Part shown: in pieces, positions 32,824-41,290 of the stretch
How the letters are laid out: every line of letters starts with the position of its first letter
Numbering within the stretch: position 1 is the first letter of the stretch
NCBI GenBank assembly: GCA_947259245.1
Contig: CAMYLP010000002.1
Coordinates: 13,626 to 58,410, forward strand
Reading direction: 5' to 3'
Origin: an uncultured Patescibacteria group bacterium
Lineage (GTDB): Bacteria > Patescibacteriota > Minisyncoccia > Phycocordibacterales > UBA12088
DNA length: 44,785 nt
Notes under the pieces: model-generated
Databases searched by the model: none
What the model was told of the DNA's origin: nothing
Seen by the model: only the letters and a program-made list of their open reading frames with translations
Made by a program: the position numbers and the translations under genes

Positions 32824-34644
32824 CTACTCAACGGTTACACTCTTTGCTAAGTTCCTTGGCCGGTCGACATTCACACCCCGCAGCACGCCCATATAGTATG
32901 CAAACAATTGGAGAGGTACGTTTGCCAGTATCGGTGTTAAACACTCCTTGGTTTCAGGTATGTACACGACGTCATCTGCAAGTCGTTCGACCCCAGTATT
33001 GCCGTCAGTTGTAACAATAATCACCTTGCCATCTCGTGCTCGTATTTCCTCAATACTACTTCGCATCTTACTGTAGGTGGAATCAAGCGGCATGATACCC
33101 ACTGTCGGAAATATGTCGTCTATCATCGCTATGGGACCGTGCTTCATTTCGCCGGCTCCGTATCCCTCCGCGTGTACGTATGAGACCTCCTTAAGCTTGA
33201 GGGCACCTTCAAACGCCGTCGGCAGGTTGTACGCACGTCCGATAAACAAGAAATCGTCGTACCCTAGGTACTCCTCTGCAAGTAGTTTAAGTTTATGACG
33301 CTCGCTCAGTATCATCCGCACCTTTTCGGGTAGGCGGAGCAACTCCATAGCAAGTTCTGCGCCCTGCGCCTGAGTGAGCGAACGCATGCGACCCATGTAC
33401 AAGGCAAAGAGCACAAGCAATTCCAACTGACTGAGAAATCCCTTGGTGCTGGCTACGCTCATCTCCGGACCGGCGTGATTGTAGATGCCAACATCAGTCT
33501 CACGTGCGATCGAACTGCCTACGACGTTGACTATACCGACGGTGGTAAGTCCACGTCGTTTTGCTTCCCGAATGGCCGCAAGTGTGTCCGCGGTCTCTCC
33601 AGACTGTGAAATGGCAAGGACTGCCGTGTTCTCATCTGCCAACATCGAACGGTGTCTAAACTCGCTTGCCAATTCTACATGTGCTGGTATACCCACGATG
33701 TCCTCCACCAACAGCTTGCCGACCATACCTGCATAGTACGCGGAGCCGCACCCAACAATAATCAGTCGTTCTACGTCACGTAAGACGTCCTCACGGTCCA
33801 CAAGTCCACCGAGCTTTGCGTTCCCCTCTTTCATGAGAATTCGACCGCGAGTCCCATTTTCCAACACGGATGGCACCTCAAGTATCTCCTTGAGCATGTA
33901 ATGCGGATGTCCGTTCTTATCTGCGTCCTCAACCTGCATGTCCACAATCTCTGGCTCGCGCTCTTGCTGCCGATGTGAAAAAGAGTATACGGTGTAGCCC
34001 TGAGGCGTTACTACAGCGTACTCGCCATCTTCAAGATATATGATCGAGTTTGTGTGTCTCAACATGGGAGCAGCATCACTTGCAACAAAGAACTCTTGTT
34101 CTTTCACACCAATCGCTATTGGACTGCCCAGTCGTACTGCTACTATGGTATCAGGCGTATCTTCAGCCATGACAGCTAACCCATACGTGCCACGCACCGA
34201 TTGCAGTGCTGCCACGACCGAAGCAGGCATGTCGTGGGTTGCCTCATACTCCACTCCGATTAAATGCGCCAATACCTCAGTGTCTGTTTCTGATGTAAAC
34301 GTATGACCCTGTTCGACAAGTTTCTCTCGGAGCTCCATATAGTTTTCAATGATGCCATTGTGTACTAGAAAAATGGTGCCGTTCTGGTCAGTATGTGGAT
34401 GTGCATTTTCCAAGCTCGGATTACCGTGTGTTGCCCAGCGAGTGTGACCCATACCTGCCGTTCCCGGAAGAAGTCCCGGAATTGCGTCGGCCAGAGCTTG
34501 AACAGGGCCAACCGCCTTGTGTACTCCTGCACCAGGCACGTAAAGACCAGCCGAGTCATACCCGCGATACTCGAGCACCTTCAAACCCTCAATGAGTATA
34601 GGACTGGCAGGCTTGCTGCCAGTATATGCGATAATGCCACACAT
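32824..34644 (-). CDS. glmS: Glutamine-fructose-6-phosphate aminotransferase
   Basis: 606 residues. It makes glucosamine-6-phosphate from fructose-6-phosphate and glutamine, the entry to amino-sugar and peptidoglycan precursors. The N-terminal class II glutamine amidotransferase begins MCGIIAYTG, with C2 as nucleophile; GHTRWATHG and NGIIENY follow. Two SIS domains (GCGSAYYAGMVGK with ISQSGETADT, and RAYNLPTAFEGALKLKEVSY) and a C-terminal NLAKSVTVE complete it. The stop is 2 nt from the convergent recR stop. No glmS ribozyme was recognised in the 180-nt upstream region. Confidence 0.97.
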   Translation of the reverse strand: MCGIIAYTGSKPASPILIEGLKVLEYRGYDSAGLYVPGAGVHKAVGPVQALADAIPGLLPGTAGMGHTRWATHGNPSLENAHPHTDQNGTIFLVHNGIIENYMELREKLVEQGHTFTSETDTEVLAHLIGVEYEATHDMPASVVAALQSVRGTYGLAVMAEDTPDTIVAVRLGSPIAIGVKEQEFFVASDAAPMLRHTNSIIYLEDGEYAVVTPQGYTVYSFSHRQQEREPEIVDMQVEDADKNGHPHYMLKEILEVPSVLENGTRGRILMKEGNAKLGGLVDREDVLRDVERLIIVGCGSAYYAGMVGKLLVEDIVGIPAHVELASEFRHRSMLADENTAVLAISQSGETADTLAAIREAKRRGLTTVGIVNVVGSSIARETDVGIYNHAGPEMSVASTKGFLSQLELLVLFALYMGRMRSLTQAQGAELAMELLRLPEKVRMILSERHKLKLLAEEYLGYDDFLFIGRAYNLPTAFEGALKLKEVSYVHAEGYGAGEMKHGPIAMIDDIFPTVGIMPLDSTYSKMRSSIEEIRARDGKVIIVTTDGNTGVERLADDVVYIPETKECLTPILANVPLQLFAYYMGVLRGVNVDRPRNLAKSVTVE

Positions 34645-34750
34645 GGTGTTTGTTACTTCATTTAACGGTAATTCCAGGCAATTGTTATATTGACGAACTA
34701 TCAGCTCGATTGTGTTATAGATGGTCTGAATTCACAGTGCGTGCTAGAAA

Positions 34751-34778
34751 TTGACAAACGCAGATAAAGTTGTATAGT
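34751..34778 (+). promoter_or_regulatory. Strong sigma-70-type promoter
   Basis: TTGACA (34751-34756), 16-bp spacer, TATAGT (34773-34778). It drives the GTG-started gene at 34825 with a leader of about 40 nt. An alternative -10 (TAGTAT, 18-bp spacer) overlaps it. Confidence 0.7.
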
Positions 34779-34824
34779 ATACATGGATTTACAGCATTTC
34801 GTTTCAACTACCTAGGAGCAAGTT

Positions 34825-35193
34825 GTGGAGAGCAACACACAAAAAACGCCTCCACTACCCCGCGAACAGTGTCTCCACGTCTCTGTACGTACGTCAGACC
34901 GTGAATACGACGTTGTAGTGCTCAGACAGCTTCTCATCAAAGCGGCGGTCTTCGCCAGGCAAAGTCCACGCAATCAGGACATCGAGTTCATCTTGCCCGA
35001 AGAGATTGGTCGGCATGATGGACTGAACGGCACACCGCTCTGCATCAAGATACGCGATGAGAGGAGCTTTAGTGACAGGGCTCGCAAACTTCACGTTCAT
35101 CACGCAGCTCGTTCGTTTGGTATAGCACTGAACTGTGTTGCGCGAGACATGGGCGCAGGGGTAGTGTTCAGCAGCACTCTTATACACAAATAG
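34825..35193 (+). CDS. Protein of unknown function with GTG start
   Basis: 122 residues beginning at a GTG that has AGGAG 7 nt upstream. The sequence is mixed alpha and beta: DREYDVVVLRQLLIKAAVFARQ, IEFILPEEIGRHDGLNG, then LHVHHAARSFGIALNCVARDMGAGVVF. It is soluble, with no signal peptide or membrane segment, and has two cysteines. I do not recognise the family. It is a self-contained cassette with its own strong promoter and a shared terminator after the stop, like the zinc-finger-like gene at 10110. Confidence 0.72.
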   Translation: MESNTQKTPPLPREQCLHVSVRTSDREYDVVVLRQLLIKAAVFARQSPRNQDIEFILPEEIGRHDGLNGTPLCIKIRDERSFSDRARKLHVHHAARSFGIALNCVARDMGAGVVFSSTLIHK

Positions 35194-35197
35194 TAAA

Positions 35198-35224
35198 ACC
35201 GCCCGGAGCATGGCTCTGGGCGGT
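35198..35224. terminator. Bidirectional terminator between the unknown gene and rplU
   Basis: Outer stem ACCGCCC (35198-35204) / GGGCGGT (35218-35224), with inner GAGC / GCTC. TCGTTTGTT follows on plus and TTTTACTATTTG on minus. It serves both converging genes. Confidence 0.78.
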
Positions 35225-35230
35225 CGTTTG

Positions 35231-35545
35231 TTACTTCACCTTGTTGACAGCAACCTTCGCGTAGGCCTGTCTGTGACCCATACGTCGCTTATAGCGGCTC
35301 TTGCTCTTGAACTTTTGTATCCAAAGCTTCTTGCCACGCCCCTCCTCCTTGAGAGAGACTTCCACTGTCGTGCCTTTGAGGTATGGGGTACCTACCTTCG
35401 TGGTCTTTCCATCATTCAAAAGCAGTACTTTGTCAAAAACGACCGTGTCACCCTCGGTCTGACCGGTGAGCTTTTCTATACGAAGTACATCGCCTTCGGC
35501 GACCTTGTATTGCTTGCCTCCCGTTTCAATTATTGCAAATGCCAT
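35231..35545 (-). CDS. rplU: 50S ribosomal protein L21 (bL21)
   Basis: 104 residues starting MAFAIIETGGKQYKVAEGDVLRIEKL, the standard L21 N-terminus. The C-terminal KFKSKSRYKRRMGHRQAYAKVAV stretch carries the L21 signature (YKRRxGHRQ). It binds 23S rRNA in the large subunit. In most bacteria the L27 gene (rpmA) follows directly, but here a terminator lies 7 nt after the stop, so L27 must be elsewhere. TACTAT ends 7 nt before the ATG, suggesting a leaderless mRNA; the longer reading from 35566 is rejected. Confidence 0.97.
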   Translation of the reverse strand: MAFAIIETGGKQYKVAEGDVLRIEKLTGQTEGDTVVFDKVLLLNDGKTTKVGTPYLKGTTVEVSLKEEGRGKKLWIQKFKSKSRYKRRMGHRQAYAKVAVNKVK

Positions 35546-35552
35546 AGTCGCG

Positions 35553-35558
35553 ATAGTA
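35553..35558 (-). promoter_or_regulatory. -10 giving a leaderless transcript (rplU)
   Basis: Minus-strand TACTAT ends 7 nt before the ATG at 35545. Confidence 0.45.
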
Positions 35559-35587
35559 TGCACCATTTATCACATTCATGCAAGTGA

Positions 35588-35609
35588 AAACGGGGCAAAA
35601 GCCCCGTTT
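35588..35609 (-). terminator. Rho-independent terminator
   Basis: A perfect 9-bp stem, AAACGGGGC / GCCCCGTTT, with a 4-base loop. TTTTCACTT follows on the minus strand. The stem begins inside the TGA of the 83-residue gene. Confidence 0.8.
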
Positions 35610-35860
35610 CAGTGAGTCGTATCCGTATCAGGCGGTTCTTCGAACATACCCTCATACGTGAGCTGGTCGCGTAAATACTCTCCCAGCGCACGAAAGGTCT
35701 CAATACTCCTGAATGCTTTATCCATCTCCTCATCCGATGCATCAAGAAGTCTCATGAGGATGTGGCGGTTGTACTGGAGTCGCTCCCATTCCTTCGTCGG
35801 CATGTAGAGCGATACAAGACCGAAGAGCTGGAATGCGACGGACTCGAACTGGTCAGACAT
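35609..35860 (-). CDS. Small acidic protein of unknown function
   Basis: 83 residues starting MSDQFESVAFQLFGLVSLYMPTKEWERL. It is predicted mostly helical, with an acidic C-terminal tail (EEPPDTDTTH). It is soluble and has no cysteine. The start is fixed by GGAGG, which lies 8 nt before this ATG. A terminator overlaps the stop. No domain is recognised. It belongs to the strong-Shine-Dalgarno group of small genes. The 60 nt between it and rmuC hold no clear hairpin. Confidence 0.75.
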   Translation of the reverse strand: MSDQFESVAFQLFGLVSLYMPTKEWERLQYNRHILMRLLDASDEEMDKAFRSIETFRALGEYLRDQLTYEGMFEEPPDTDTTH

Positions 35861-35920
35861 GATAGGTACCTCCAAGAGTGACTACCTGCATATAGTCATA
35901 AAAAAATGTGTGTGTCAACA

Positions 35921-36985
35921 CTATCGTTCCGATTCGACCTGCGGTTTCTCGAGCGCCAGGTTGTCCAATGTTGGAGACTCACCTGTGACACGCAGGACGT
36001 CCTTGTCTACCTTTCCCAGTTCTTTCCCCGCTGCATTGTAGTGGTTTACCGTTGTACCGAGCGAGTTGCCCAGTTTTAAGAAGTACTCGTTGTAGGCACC
36101 GAGATGGCGGCCGAGCTGTTCTACCCTTATGCGTATTTCCTTTGCACTCTCCTCTATCTCAAGCGCGCGTAAGCCCTGCAGTACGGTCTGCACATAGGCA
36201 AGGAAACTGGTCGGTGAGACGATAATAACCTTCTTGTCCCTGAATGCATACTCAATGAGATCTCGGGCGCTCGCTTTGACGGCGCCAACCTGATTTACGA
36301 GGAGATCGTAGTAGATACCCTCGGATGGTATGAACATGAAGGCAAAGTCCATGGTGTTCTCCTTGGGGCGTATGTATTTACTGGTCTCATCAATTCTATT
36401 TTTGAGATCCTGACGAAATAGTTTCTCGAGCTTCTCACGTTGACCTGTATCGTGCGCCTCCAATAATCTGTTGTAGTTTTCAAGTGAGAACTTCGAGTCG
36501 ATGGGGAGTATCTTGTCCTTATCGAGGAACATGACGGCATCCACGACCTCCCCGTCCTCGAACTTGTACTGCATTTGATATCTACCCGGCGGCAACACAT
36601 TCTTGAGGACCGACTCGAGGTAGTACTCGCCCAAGACACCGCGTTGCTTTGGATTTTTCAACACATCCTGTAGTCGTTTCAGCTCCTCCGCGAACGAGAC
36701 CACCTGCTTGTTGGTATCATCGAGCTTGGTGAGGCCTTCGGTCACCTCTCGAATAAGTTTCGAGCTTTCACTCAACTGTGAGGTGACGGACTGGTGCACC
36801 TGCTTACTGCTCTCTGACAGCCGTCTGTCGACCGTTTGCGAGAGGTCTTGGAGCTGCTGCTGAAGCATAAGAACACCCTCAGTGTCTTTTGTATCTTTCT
36901 TGCTTCGTACAAGCCACACCACCAAACCGATATTGGTGATGAGTAGCAGTACGACCACTACAACAAGTATGAATTCCATGGTCAT
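35921..36985 (-). CDS. rmuC: DNA recombination protein RmuC family
   Basis: 354 residues. One N-terminal membrane segment (EFILVVVVVLLLITNIGLVVWLV) is followed by a coiled coil (about 35-100). The RmuC nuclease-like core has RGVLGEYYLESVLKNVLPPGRYQMQYKFEDGEVVDAVMFL, then LPIDSKFSLENY and FMFIPSEGIYYDLL. RmuC limits inversions between short repeats and has the fold of restriction endonucleases. Two ATGs, six bases apart, are possible starts; TAGACT ends 6 nt before the second. It lies 26 nt downstream of the P-type ATPase stop and may be cotranscribed with it. Confidence 0.94.
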   Translation of the reverse strand: MTMEFILVVVVVLLLITNIGLVVWLVRSKKDTKDTEGVLMLQQQLQDLSQTVDRRLSESSKQVHQSVTSQLSESSKLIREVTEGLTKLDDTNKQVVSFAEELKRLQDVLKNPKQRGVLGEYYLESVLKNVLPPGRYQMQYKFEDGEVVDAVMFLDKDKILPIDSKFSLENYNRLLEAHDTGQREKLEKLFRQDLKNRIDETSKYIRPKENTMDFAFMFIPSEGIYYDLLVNQVGAVKASARDLIEYAFRDKKVIIVSPTSFLAYVQTVLQGLRALEIEESAKEIRIRVEQLGRHLGAYNEYFLKLGNSLGTTVNHYNAAGKELGKVDKDVLRVTGESPTLDNLALEKPQVESER

Positions 36986-37011
36986 AGTCTACCCTTCGTG
37001 GAGCTTTCGCA

Positions 37012-39735
37012 CTAGCCGCGTTCAAGCACCTCTGCCACCTTTGCATCCTTTTTAAAGGTCTTGCCAAAGAAGAAGTACTTCATCAGCTCGATGGTTGTGA
37101 GGTTGAGCAGCCCAACACCGACAAGGAGTATCATTTCAAACCCGTTCAGCGAGGTGAGCGATAGGAGGTTCTTCAGAGGTGGCCATATTAGGGCGAGGAT
37201 GAGAAGCAATATGCTCGTCACGAGTGCAAGGAGGAGATAGCGGTTGGTGAATGGATTGATACGCCAGATGGGCGTGTCGAGTGACTTCAATGAAAAGCTA
37301 AAGAAGATAGCGTCAAGTGAGAGCGCAACGAACATGACCGTGCGGAGCTCCTCGACAGGTATGCCAAGTGAGAGCAACCAGTAGAAGAGAGCGATCAAAA
37401 GGATGCCTGTGGTGATCGATACGAGAATAATGAGCTTACGAAGTTCTTTCGTGAGTATGCTCTTGGACCGTGCGCTACGCGGGTTGCGCTTCATGGCATG
37501 CGGGTCGCTCTTTTCAAATGCAAAGGAAAAGCTCATCATACCTTCCTCGACAATGTTCGCCCACAAGATCTGCGCAGGTAGGAGTGGCAATGGTGCACCA
37601 CCGATGAGCGCACCACCAATAACAAATATCTCACTGAATGAGGTGGAAAGGAGATATGCGACGATCTTCTTAAGGTTGTCAATGATGCGTCGCCCTTCTT
37701 CTATGGCCGCGACAATAATGGAGAAGCTGTTGTCGATAAGCACGAGGTCACTTGCCTCCTTTGCGACCTCTGTGCCGGCCCCTACTGCCACGCCAATGCT
37801 CGCGGCACGGAGCGCGGGTGCATCGTTGATGCCGTCACCGGTCATCGCAACCACCTCACCGTTGTTCTTCAACACGCGAGCGATACGGAGTTTGTGAGCA
37901 GGAATGGCACGTGCAATGACCCGTACGCTCTGCAGCTTGGTGTAGAGCTCTGCGTCGTTCCAGTCGTCTATTTCGTTACCGCGAATGACGAGCTCATCGC
38001 CTGGCTTGGTGATACCTACCTTTTGTGCAATGTAGTGTGCCGTCTCGGGGTTGTCACCGGTAAGCATAATGACCTGTGCGCCTGCTCCGTGTACCTTCGC
38101 CATGGACTCCCCAACGTCGTCACGTATCGGATCTTCGAACGACATGAAACCCATGAAGACAATATTCTTCATGAGTGTGTCGGACTCGGGGTCTTCTTCC
38201 GGTATCACTTCGATAGACATGTCACGATATGCAACAGCAATGAGGCGTTTGCCCATGCTCGTCTGCTCAGCCAGCACTTCGGTAAAGCGTTTTCGCTCAT
38301 GGTCGGTGATCTTTTGTTTCTTGCCTTCCAGGTGTATGTAGCCAGATGATGCCAGCAGCTTCTCCGGTTCGCCTGTAAATATGAGGCGACGGGTTTTCTT
38401 TTTATGCTGTGTATGGAGGCTAGCGCCGTAGCGTCGTATGGACGTGAACTGTAGGTAGTCGAGGCGTTTGTGCTCCTCGAGGAGCTGGTCTTGGGCGATG
38501 CCCGCCTCAAGCCCCGCCATCACCACGGCTTTCTCCATGGGCCGACCGTGTACCGTGAGCTTGGCCGGTGCGTCCTCACCCTCCTCAATGAAGGCGTCAG
38601 ACTCAAGTACGGCGAGCTCAAGGAGGTAGCGATTGTCGTTGGTAGGCGCCACAGAGTGGTCGCGAATGCCCTGGTAGCTATGGAGCGCCGTAAGACGCAT
38701 GTGTGCTTGTGTGAGGGTACCGGTCTTGTCTGTGAGGATAACGGTCGTTGCACCAAGTGTTTCTGCGGCAAGGAGGTTTCGTACGAGGCCGCCGCGTTTC
38801 AGTATCTCTTCCATACCCACCGCAAGCACCACAGTGACCGCTGCAGGGAGACCAGACGGTATGGTTGCCACAGCAACGGCAATAGCAACAAGCATCAGGT
38901 CCTGCAGTGGTATGTTGTTGAGAAGGCCGAGAATGCCGATACCAACAAGTGCACCAGCGACGACGTATGAGAGAAAGCGTGCGACCCGCCGGATATTCTT
39001 CTGGAGGGGTGTAACCTGGTCTTCGATGGTGCCAAGCTCAAGTGCTATTGCGCCCACCTGTGTTTTGCTGCCTGTTGCTACGACGACTCCTTTTCCATAG
39101 CCAGACTCGATGAGCGTTCCCATCCACGCCATGTTCGCACGCTCTGCAAGTGGCAGTCCCGTTTCAAGTTTCTCGCTTGTCTTTTCAACCGCGAGCCACT
39201 CGCCGGTGAGTGCCGCTTCATTTATCTTGAGGTCCTTTTTCTCAGTGATACGTAGGTCTGCCGGTACGAAGTACCCACCCTCGAGTATGACTATGTCACC
39301 CGGTACGAGGTTCTCTGTTGGTACGTTGGTGCGCTTGCCGTTTCGGATAACGATAGCGCGGCGCTGTTGTGAGGCGTTGAGCTTTTCAAACGCTTTACCT
39401 GCGCGCTCCTCCTGCAGGACGCCTATGATGACATTGATGGCAAGTGCAAGGAATATAACGATGGTGTCCACGTACGCCTCGTGGTCGACGTAGATCGTGA
39501 TAAAAAGCGTGGCAATACCAGCAGCAAGGAGTATAAGGGCAAGTGAGCTCTTGAACTGCGCGAGCACTCTTCCTAATAGTCCGAGATCTTTCTCCTTCGT
39601 GAAGACATTCTCTCCATACAGCTCGATACGACGTCTCACCTCGTCTTGTGTTAAGCCCTCGCTGTAGTCAATAGCAAACAAACGGTGCACCTCGTCGAGC
39701 GACATGCACTCCCATGCCTTTTTTGAAGGATCCAT
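37012..39735 (-). CDS. P-type cation-transporting ATPase (P2-like)
   Basis: 907 residues. An N-terminal cation ATPase domain is followed by the TGE-type actuator motif (LTGEW), the phosphorylation site D336 in DKTGTLT, and the hinge GDGINDAPALR. Eight to ten membrane segments and the C-terminal cation ATPase domain complete it. The overall type is the P2A/Ca2+-ATPase class. The ion-site positions differ from SERCA: the fourth-helix motif is IPSGLP instead of IPEGLP, helix 5 reads STSFSEIF, and helix 6 reads ANIVEEG instead of VNLVTDG. The transported ion is therefore uncertain. TATACT ends 7 nt before the chosen start (MDPSKK). Confidence 0.94.
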   Translation of the reverse strand: MDPSKKAWECMSLDEVHRLFAIDYSEGLTQDEVRRRIELYGENVFTKEKDLGLLGRVLAQFKSSLALILLAAGIATLFITIYVDHEAYVDTIVIFLALAINVIIGVLQEERAGKAFEKLNASQQRRAIVIRNGKRTNVPTENLVPGDIVILEGGYFVPADLRITEKKDLKINEAALTGEWLAVEKTSEKLETGLPLAERANMAWMGTLIESGYGKGVVVATGSKTQVGAIALELGTIEDQVTPLQKNIRRVARFLSYVVAGALVGIGILGLLNNIPLQDLMLVAIAVAVATIPSGLPAAVTVVLAVGMEEILKRGGLVRNLLAAETLGATTVILTDKTGTLTQAHMRLTALHSYQGIRDHSVAPTNDNRYLLELAVLESDAFIEEGEDAPAKLTVHGRPMEKAVVMAGLEAGIAQDQLLEEHKRLDYLQFTSIRRYGASLHTQHKKKTRRLIFTGEPEKLLASSGYIHLEGKKQKITDHERKRFTEVLAEQTSMGKRLIAVAYRDMSIEVIPEEDPESDTLMKNIVFMGFMSFEDPIRDDVGESMAKVHGAGAQVIMLTGDNPETAHYIAQKVGITKPGDELVIRGNEIDDWNDAELYTKLQSVRVIARAIPAHKLRIARVLKNNGEVVAMTGDGINDAPALRAASIGVAVGAGTEVAKEASDLVLIDNSFSIIVAAIEEGRRIIDNLKKIVAYLLSTSFSEIFVIGGALIGGAPLPLLPAQILWANIVEEGMMSFSFAFEKSDPHAMKRNPRSARSKSILTKELRKLIILVSITTGILLIALFYWLLSLGIPVEELRTVMFVALSLDAIFFSFSLKSLDTPIWRINPFTNRYLLLALVTSILLLILALIWPPLKNLLSLTSLNGFEMILLVGVGLLNLTTIELMKYFFFGKTFKKDAKVAEVLERG

Positions 39736-39742
39736 ACATAGA

Positions 39743-39748
39743 AGTATA
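39743..39748 (-). promoter_or_regulatory. -10 giving a leaderless transcript (P-type ATPase)
   Basis: Minus-strand TATACT ends 7 nt before the ATG at 39735. Confidence 0.45.
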
Positions 39749-39811
39749 AAGAACATACGGCACTCAACAAAGGACGAATTCCACTGCTGTGGATTTACAG
39801 TATGGACCCTG

Positions 39812-39820
39812 TGGTATACT
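39812..39820 (+). promoter_or_regulatory. Extended -10 promoter of yqeY
   Basis: TGG-TATACT ends 13 nt before the ATG at 39834, giving a leader of about 6 nt. Confidence 0.45.
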
Positions 39821-39833
39821 GACGGCACAGGTT

Positions 39834-40289
39834 ATGTCATTGCAAGAGCAAGTCCGTGAAGACATGAAAGCTGCCATGAAGGCGAAGGAGACAACGCGCC
39901 TCACGGTGTTGCGGGGACTTGTAACCAGCTTCACGAACGAACTCACCGCCACAAAGCGTACCCCACAGGACAAGCTGAGCGACGAAGAAGTACTCGACCT
40001 CATACGGCGCGCGGTCAAACAACGTAAGGACGCGTGCGAACAGTTTCGCAAGGGCAAGCGGGATGACCTCGCAGACCTTGAGGAAGAAGAGTCGAAGATG
40101 TTGGAAGTGTACCTACCTGCGCAGATGAGCAAAGAGGACGTGGAACGTGTGGTGCGTGAAAAGAAAGAGGCACTTGACGTCTCAGACAAGTCTGACATGG
40201 GCAAGCTCATGGGTGCGGTGATGGGTGAACTCAAGGGAAAGGCAGATGGTACCCTCGTGAAAGAGGTTGTTACTGAAGCATTGCTGTAG
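39834..40289 (+). CDS. yqeY: GatB/YqeY domain protein
   Basis: 151 residues starting MSLQEQVREDMKAAMKAKE. It has the all-helical YqeY fold, related to the tail domain of GatB: LRGLVTSFTNELTATKR, SDEEVLDLIRRAVKQRKDACEQF, YLPAQMSKEDVERVV and a final MGKLMGAVMGELKGKADGTLVKEVV. The free-standing form is widespread, with an unclear role that may relate to tRNA-dependent amidation. The start is placed after the -10; the frame from 39789 includes the promoter. The next gene starts 4 nt after its stop. Confidence 0.93.
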   Translation: MSLQEQVREDMKAAMKAKETTRLTVLRGLVTSFTNELTATKRTPQDKLSDEEVLDLIRRAVKQRKDACEQFRKGKRDDLADLEEEESKMLEVYLPAQMSKEDVERVVREKKEALDVSDKSDMGKLMGAVMGELKGKADGTLVKEVVTEALL

Positions 40290-40293
40290 TCAT

Positions 40294-40641
40294 ATGAGCC
40301 ACGAGAAACCCCCAGAGATCAAAAACGACGCCATAAAGGCAGCAGAGGGCGATAAAGAGGCGCGCAAGCGGCAACAAGCTCGTGGTAGGAAGGGTGGCCG
40401 CGTGGCTGCACAGAAAAGGAAAGAGCAAATACACATAGACGAGGCCGAGCTAAGTGAACGTGAGGAGCAGCAGGTCAAGCACGAGATCGCACGACTGAAA
40501 GAGTCCTTTCCGGAGGGCATCGGACCGGAGGGCGAAGAGTTGTCGGAAGAATGGTACGAAGAGGAGGCTATAGCGACCGTGCGTGCCATAGAGCTAATGA
40601 AACAACGACAAAAAGAGATGCTTAGTAAGAGGGAGAAGTAA
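40294..40641 (+). CDS. Highly charged helical protein of unknown function
   Basis: 115 residues starting MSHEKPPEIKNDAIKAAEGDKEARKRQQ. The first part is very basic (ARGRKGGRVAAQKRKEQ), then a long acidic and basic helix (SEREEQQVKHEIARLKESF) and a C-terminal helix (EEEAIATVRAIELMKQRQKEMLSKREK). No membrane segment and no cysteine. The basic RGRKGG patch could bind nucleic acid, but this is only composition. It is probably cotranscribed with yqeY and overlaps the convergent truB gene by 20 nt. Confidence 0.75.
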   Translation: MSHEKPPEIKNDAIKAAEGDKEARKRQQARGRKGGRVAAQKRKEQIHIDEAELSEREEQQVKHEIARLKESFPEGIGPEGEELSEEWYEEEAIATVRAIELMKQRQKEMLSKREK

Positions 40642-41287
40642 GTTGCATCGCATCTACCACTCTGTACTCACCAACCTGCGTCCGACGAAGGTTTTCCAGA
40701 CGTGCGGGGTACCCAAGACGTCTTCCAAACTCCTCGGCAAGTGATCTGACATAGACACCGCTTTCAACTGAAAATTCTACGTTAATGAATGTACAACGGT
40801 CTCCCGTTCTTTGTGACAAGAGCTTTGCACGGGTAACGTGCATCTCTCTGACGGGCACTTGCACGTGCTCTCCCCTTCTTGCCTTTTTGTAAAGCGCTTC
40901 CCCACCCTGTTTGATGGCCGAATACTTTGGTACGGGTAGTCTCAGTACAGCTTCCATATCACTGAGTACGCTGCGAATCGTTTCTTCAGATAGCGGAGCC
41001 ACGTTAGTGCGCTCTAGGATCTCACCTTCCCTGTCACCTGTGTCACTCTTTTCACCAACACATATCTCCGCGACATACGTTTTTGGTAGCTTGAGGAACT
41101 CGTGCAAAAGTTTTGTGGCAGCACCTTCGGCAACAATGAGGAGCCCCGACGCAAGCGGGTCGAGCGTGCCAGCGTGCCCCATCTTTTTTGTGCCCCGCAG
41201 ACGGCGCAGCTGGCGAATGATATCGAACGAAGAAACGCCAACCGGCTTATCAATGAGCAGCACACCATCTGGGAGCAATGAAGACAC
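40622..41287 (-). CDS. truB: tRNA pseudouridine(55) synthase
   Basis: 221 residues. It makes pseudouridine 55 in the T-loop of tRNAs. Conserved motifs are LLIDKPVGVSSF, MGHAGTLDPLASGLL with the catalytic Asp in GTLDP, KTYVAEICVGEKSDTGDREG, PKYSAIKQGGEALYKKAR and SGVYVRSLAEEFG. It lacks a C-terminal PUA domain and is thus shorter than the E. coli enzyme (314 residues). It starts 3 nt after the stop of the antiporter gene, so it depends on that promoter. Confidence 0.96.
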   Translation of the reverse strand: MSSLLPDGVLLIDKPVGVSSFDIIRQLRRLRGTKKMGHAGTLDPLASGLLIVAEGAATKLLHEFLKLPKTYVAEICVGEKSDTGDREGEILERTNVAPLSEETIRSVLSDMEAVLRLPVPKYSAIKQGGEALYKKARRGEHVQVPVREMHVTRAKLLSQRTGDRCTFINVEFSVESGVYVRSLAEEFGRRLGYPARLENLRRTQVGEYRVVDAMQLTSPSY

Positions 41288-41290
41288 GGT

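Noticed and set aside
34645-34750. glmS ribozyme or other riboswitch upstream of glmS
   Set aside because: The region is short and A/T-rich, and I could not find the conserved ribozyme core or any other known riboswitch pattern.
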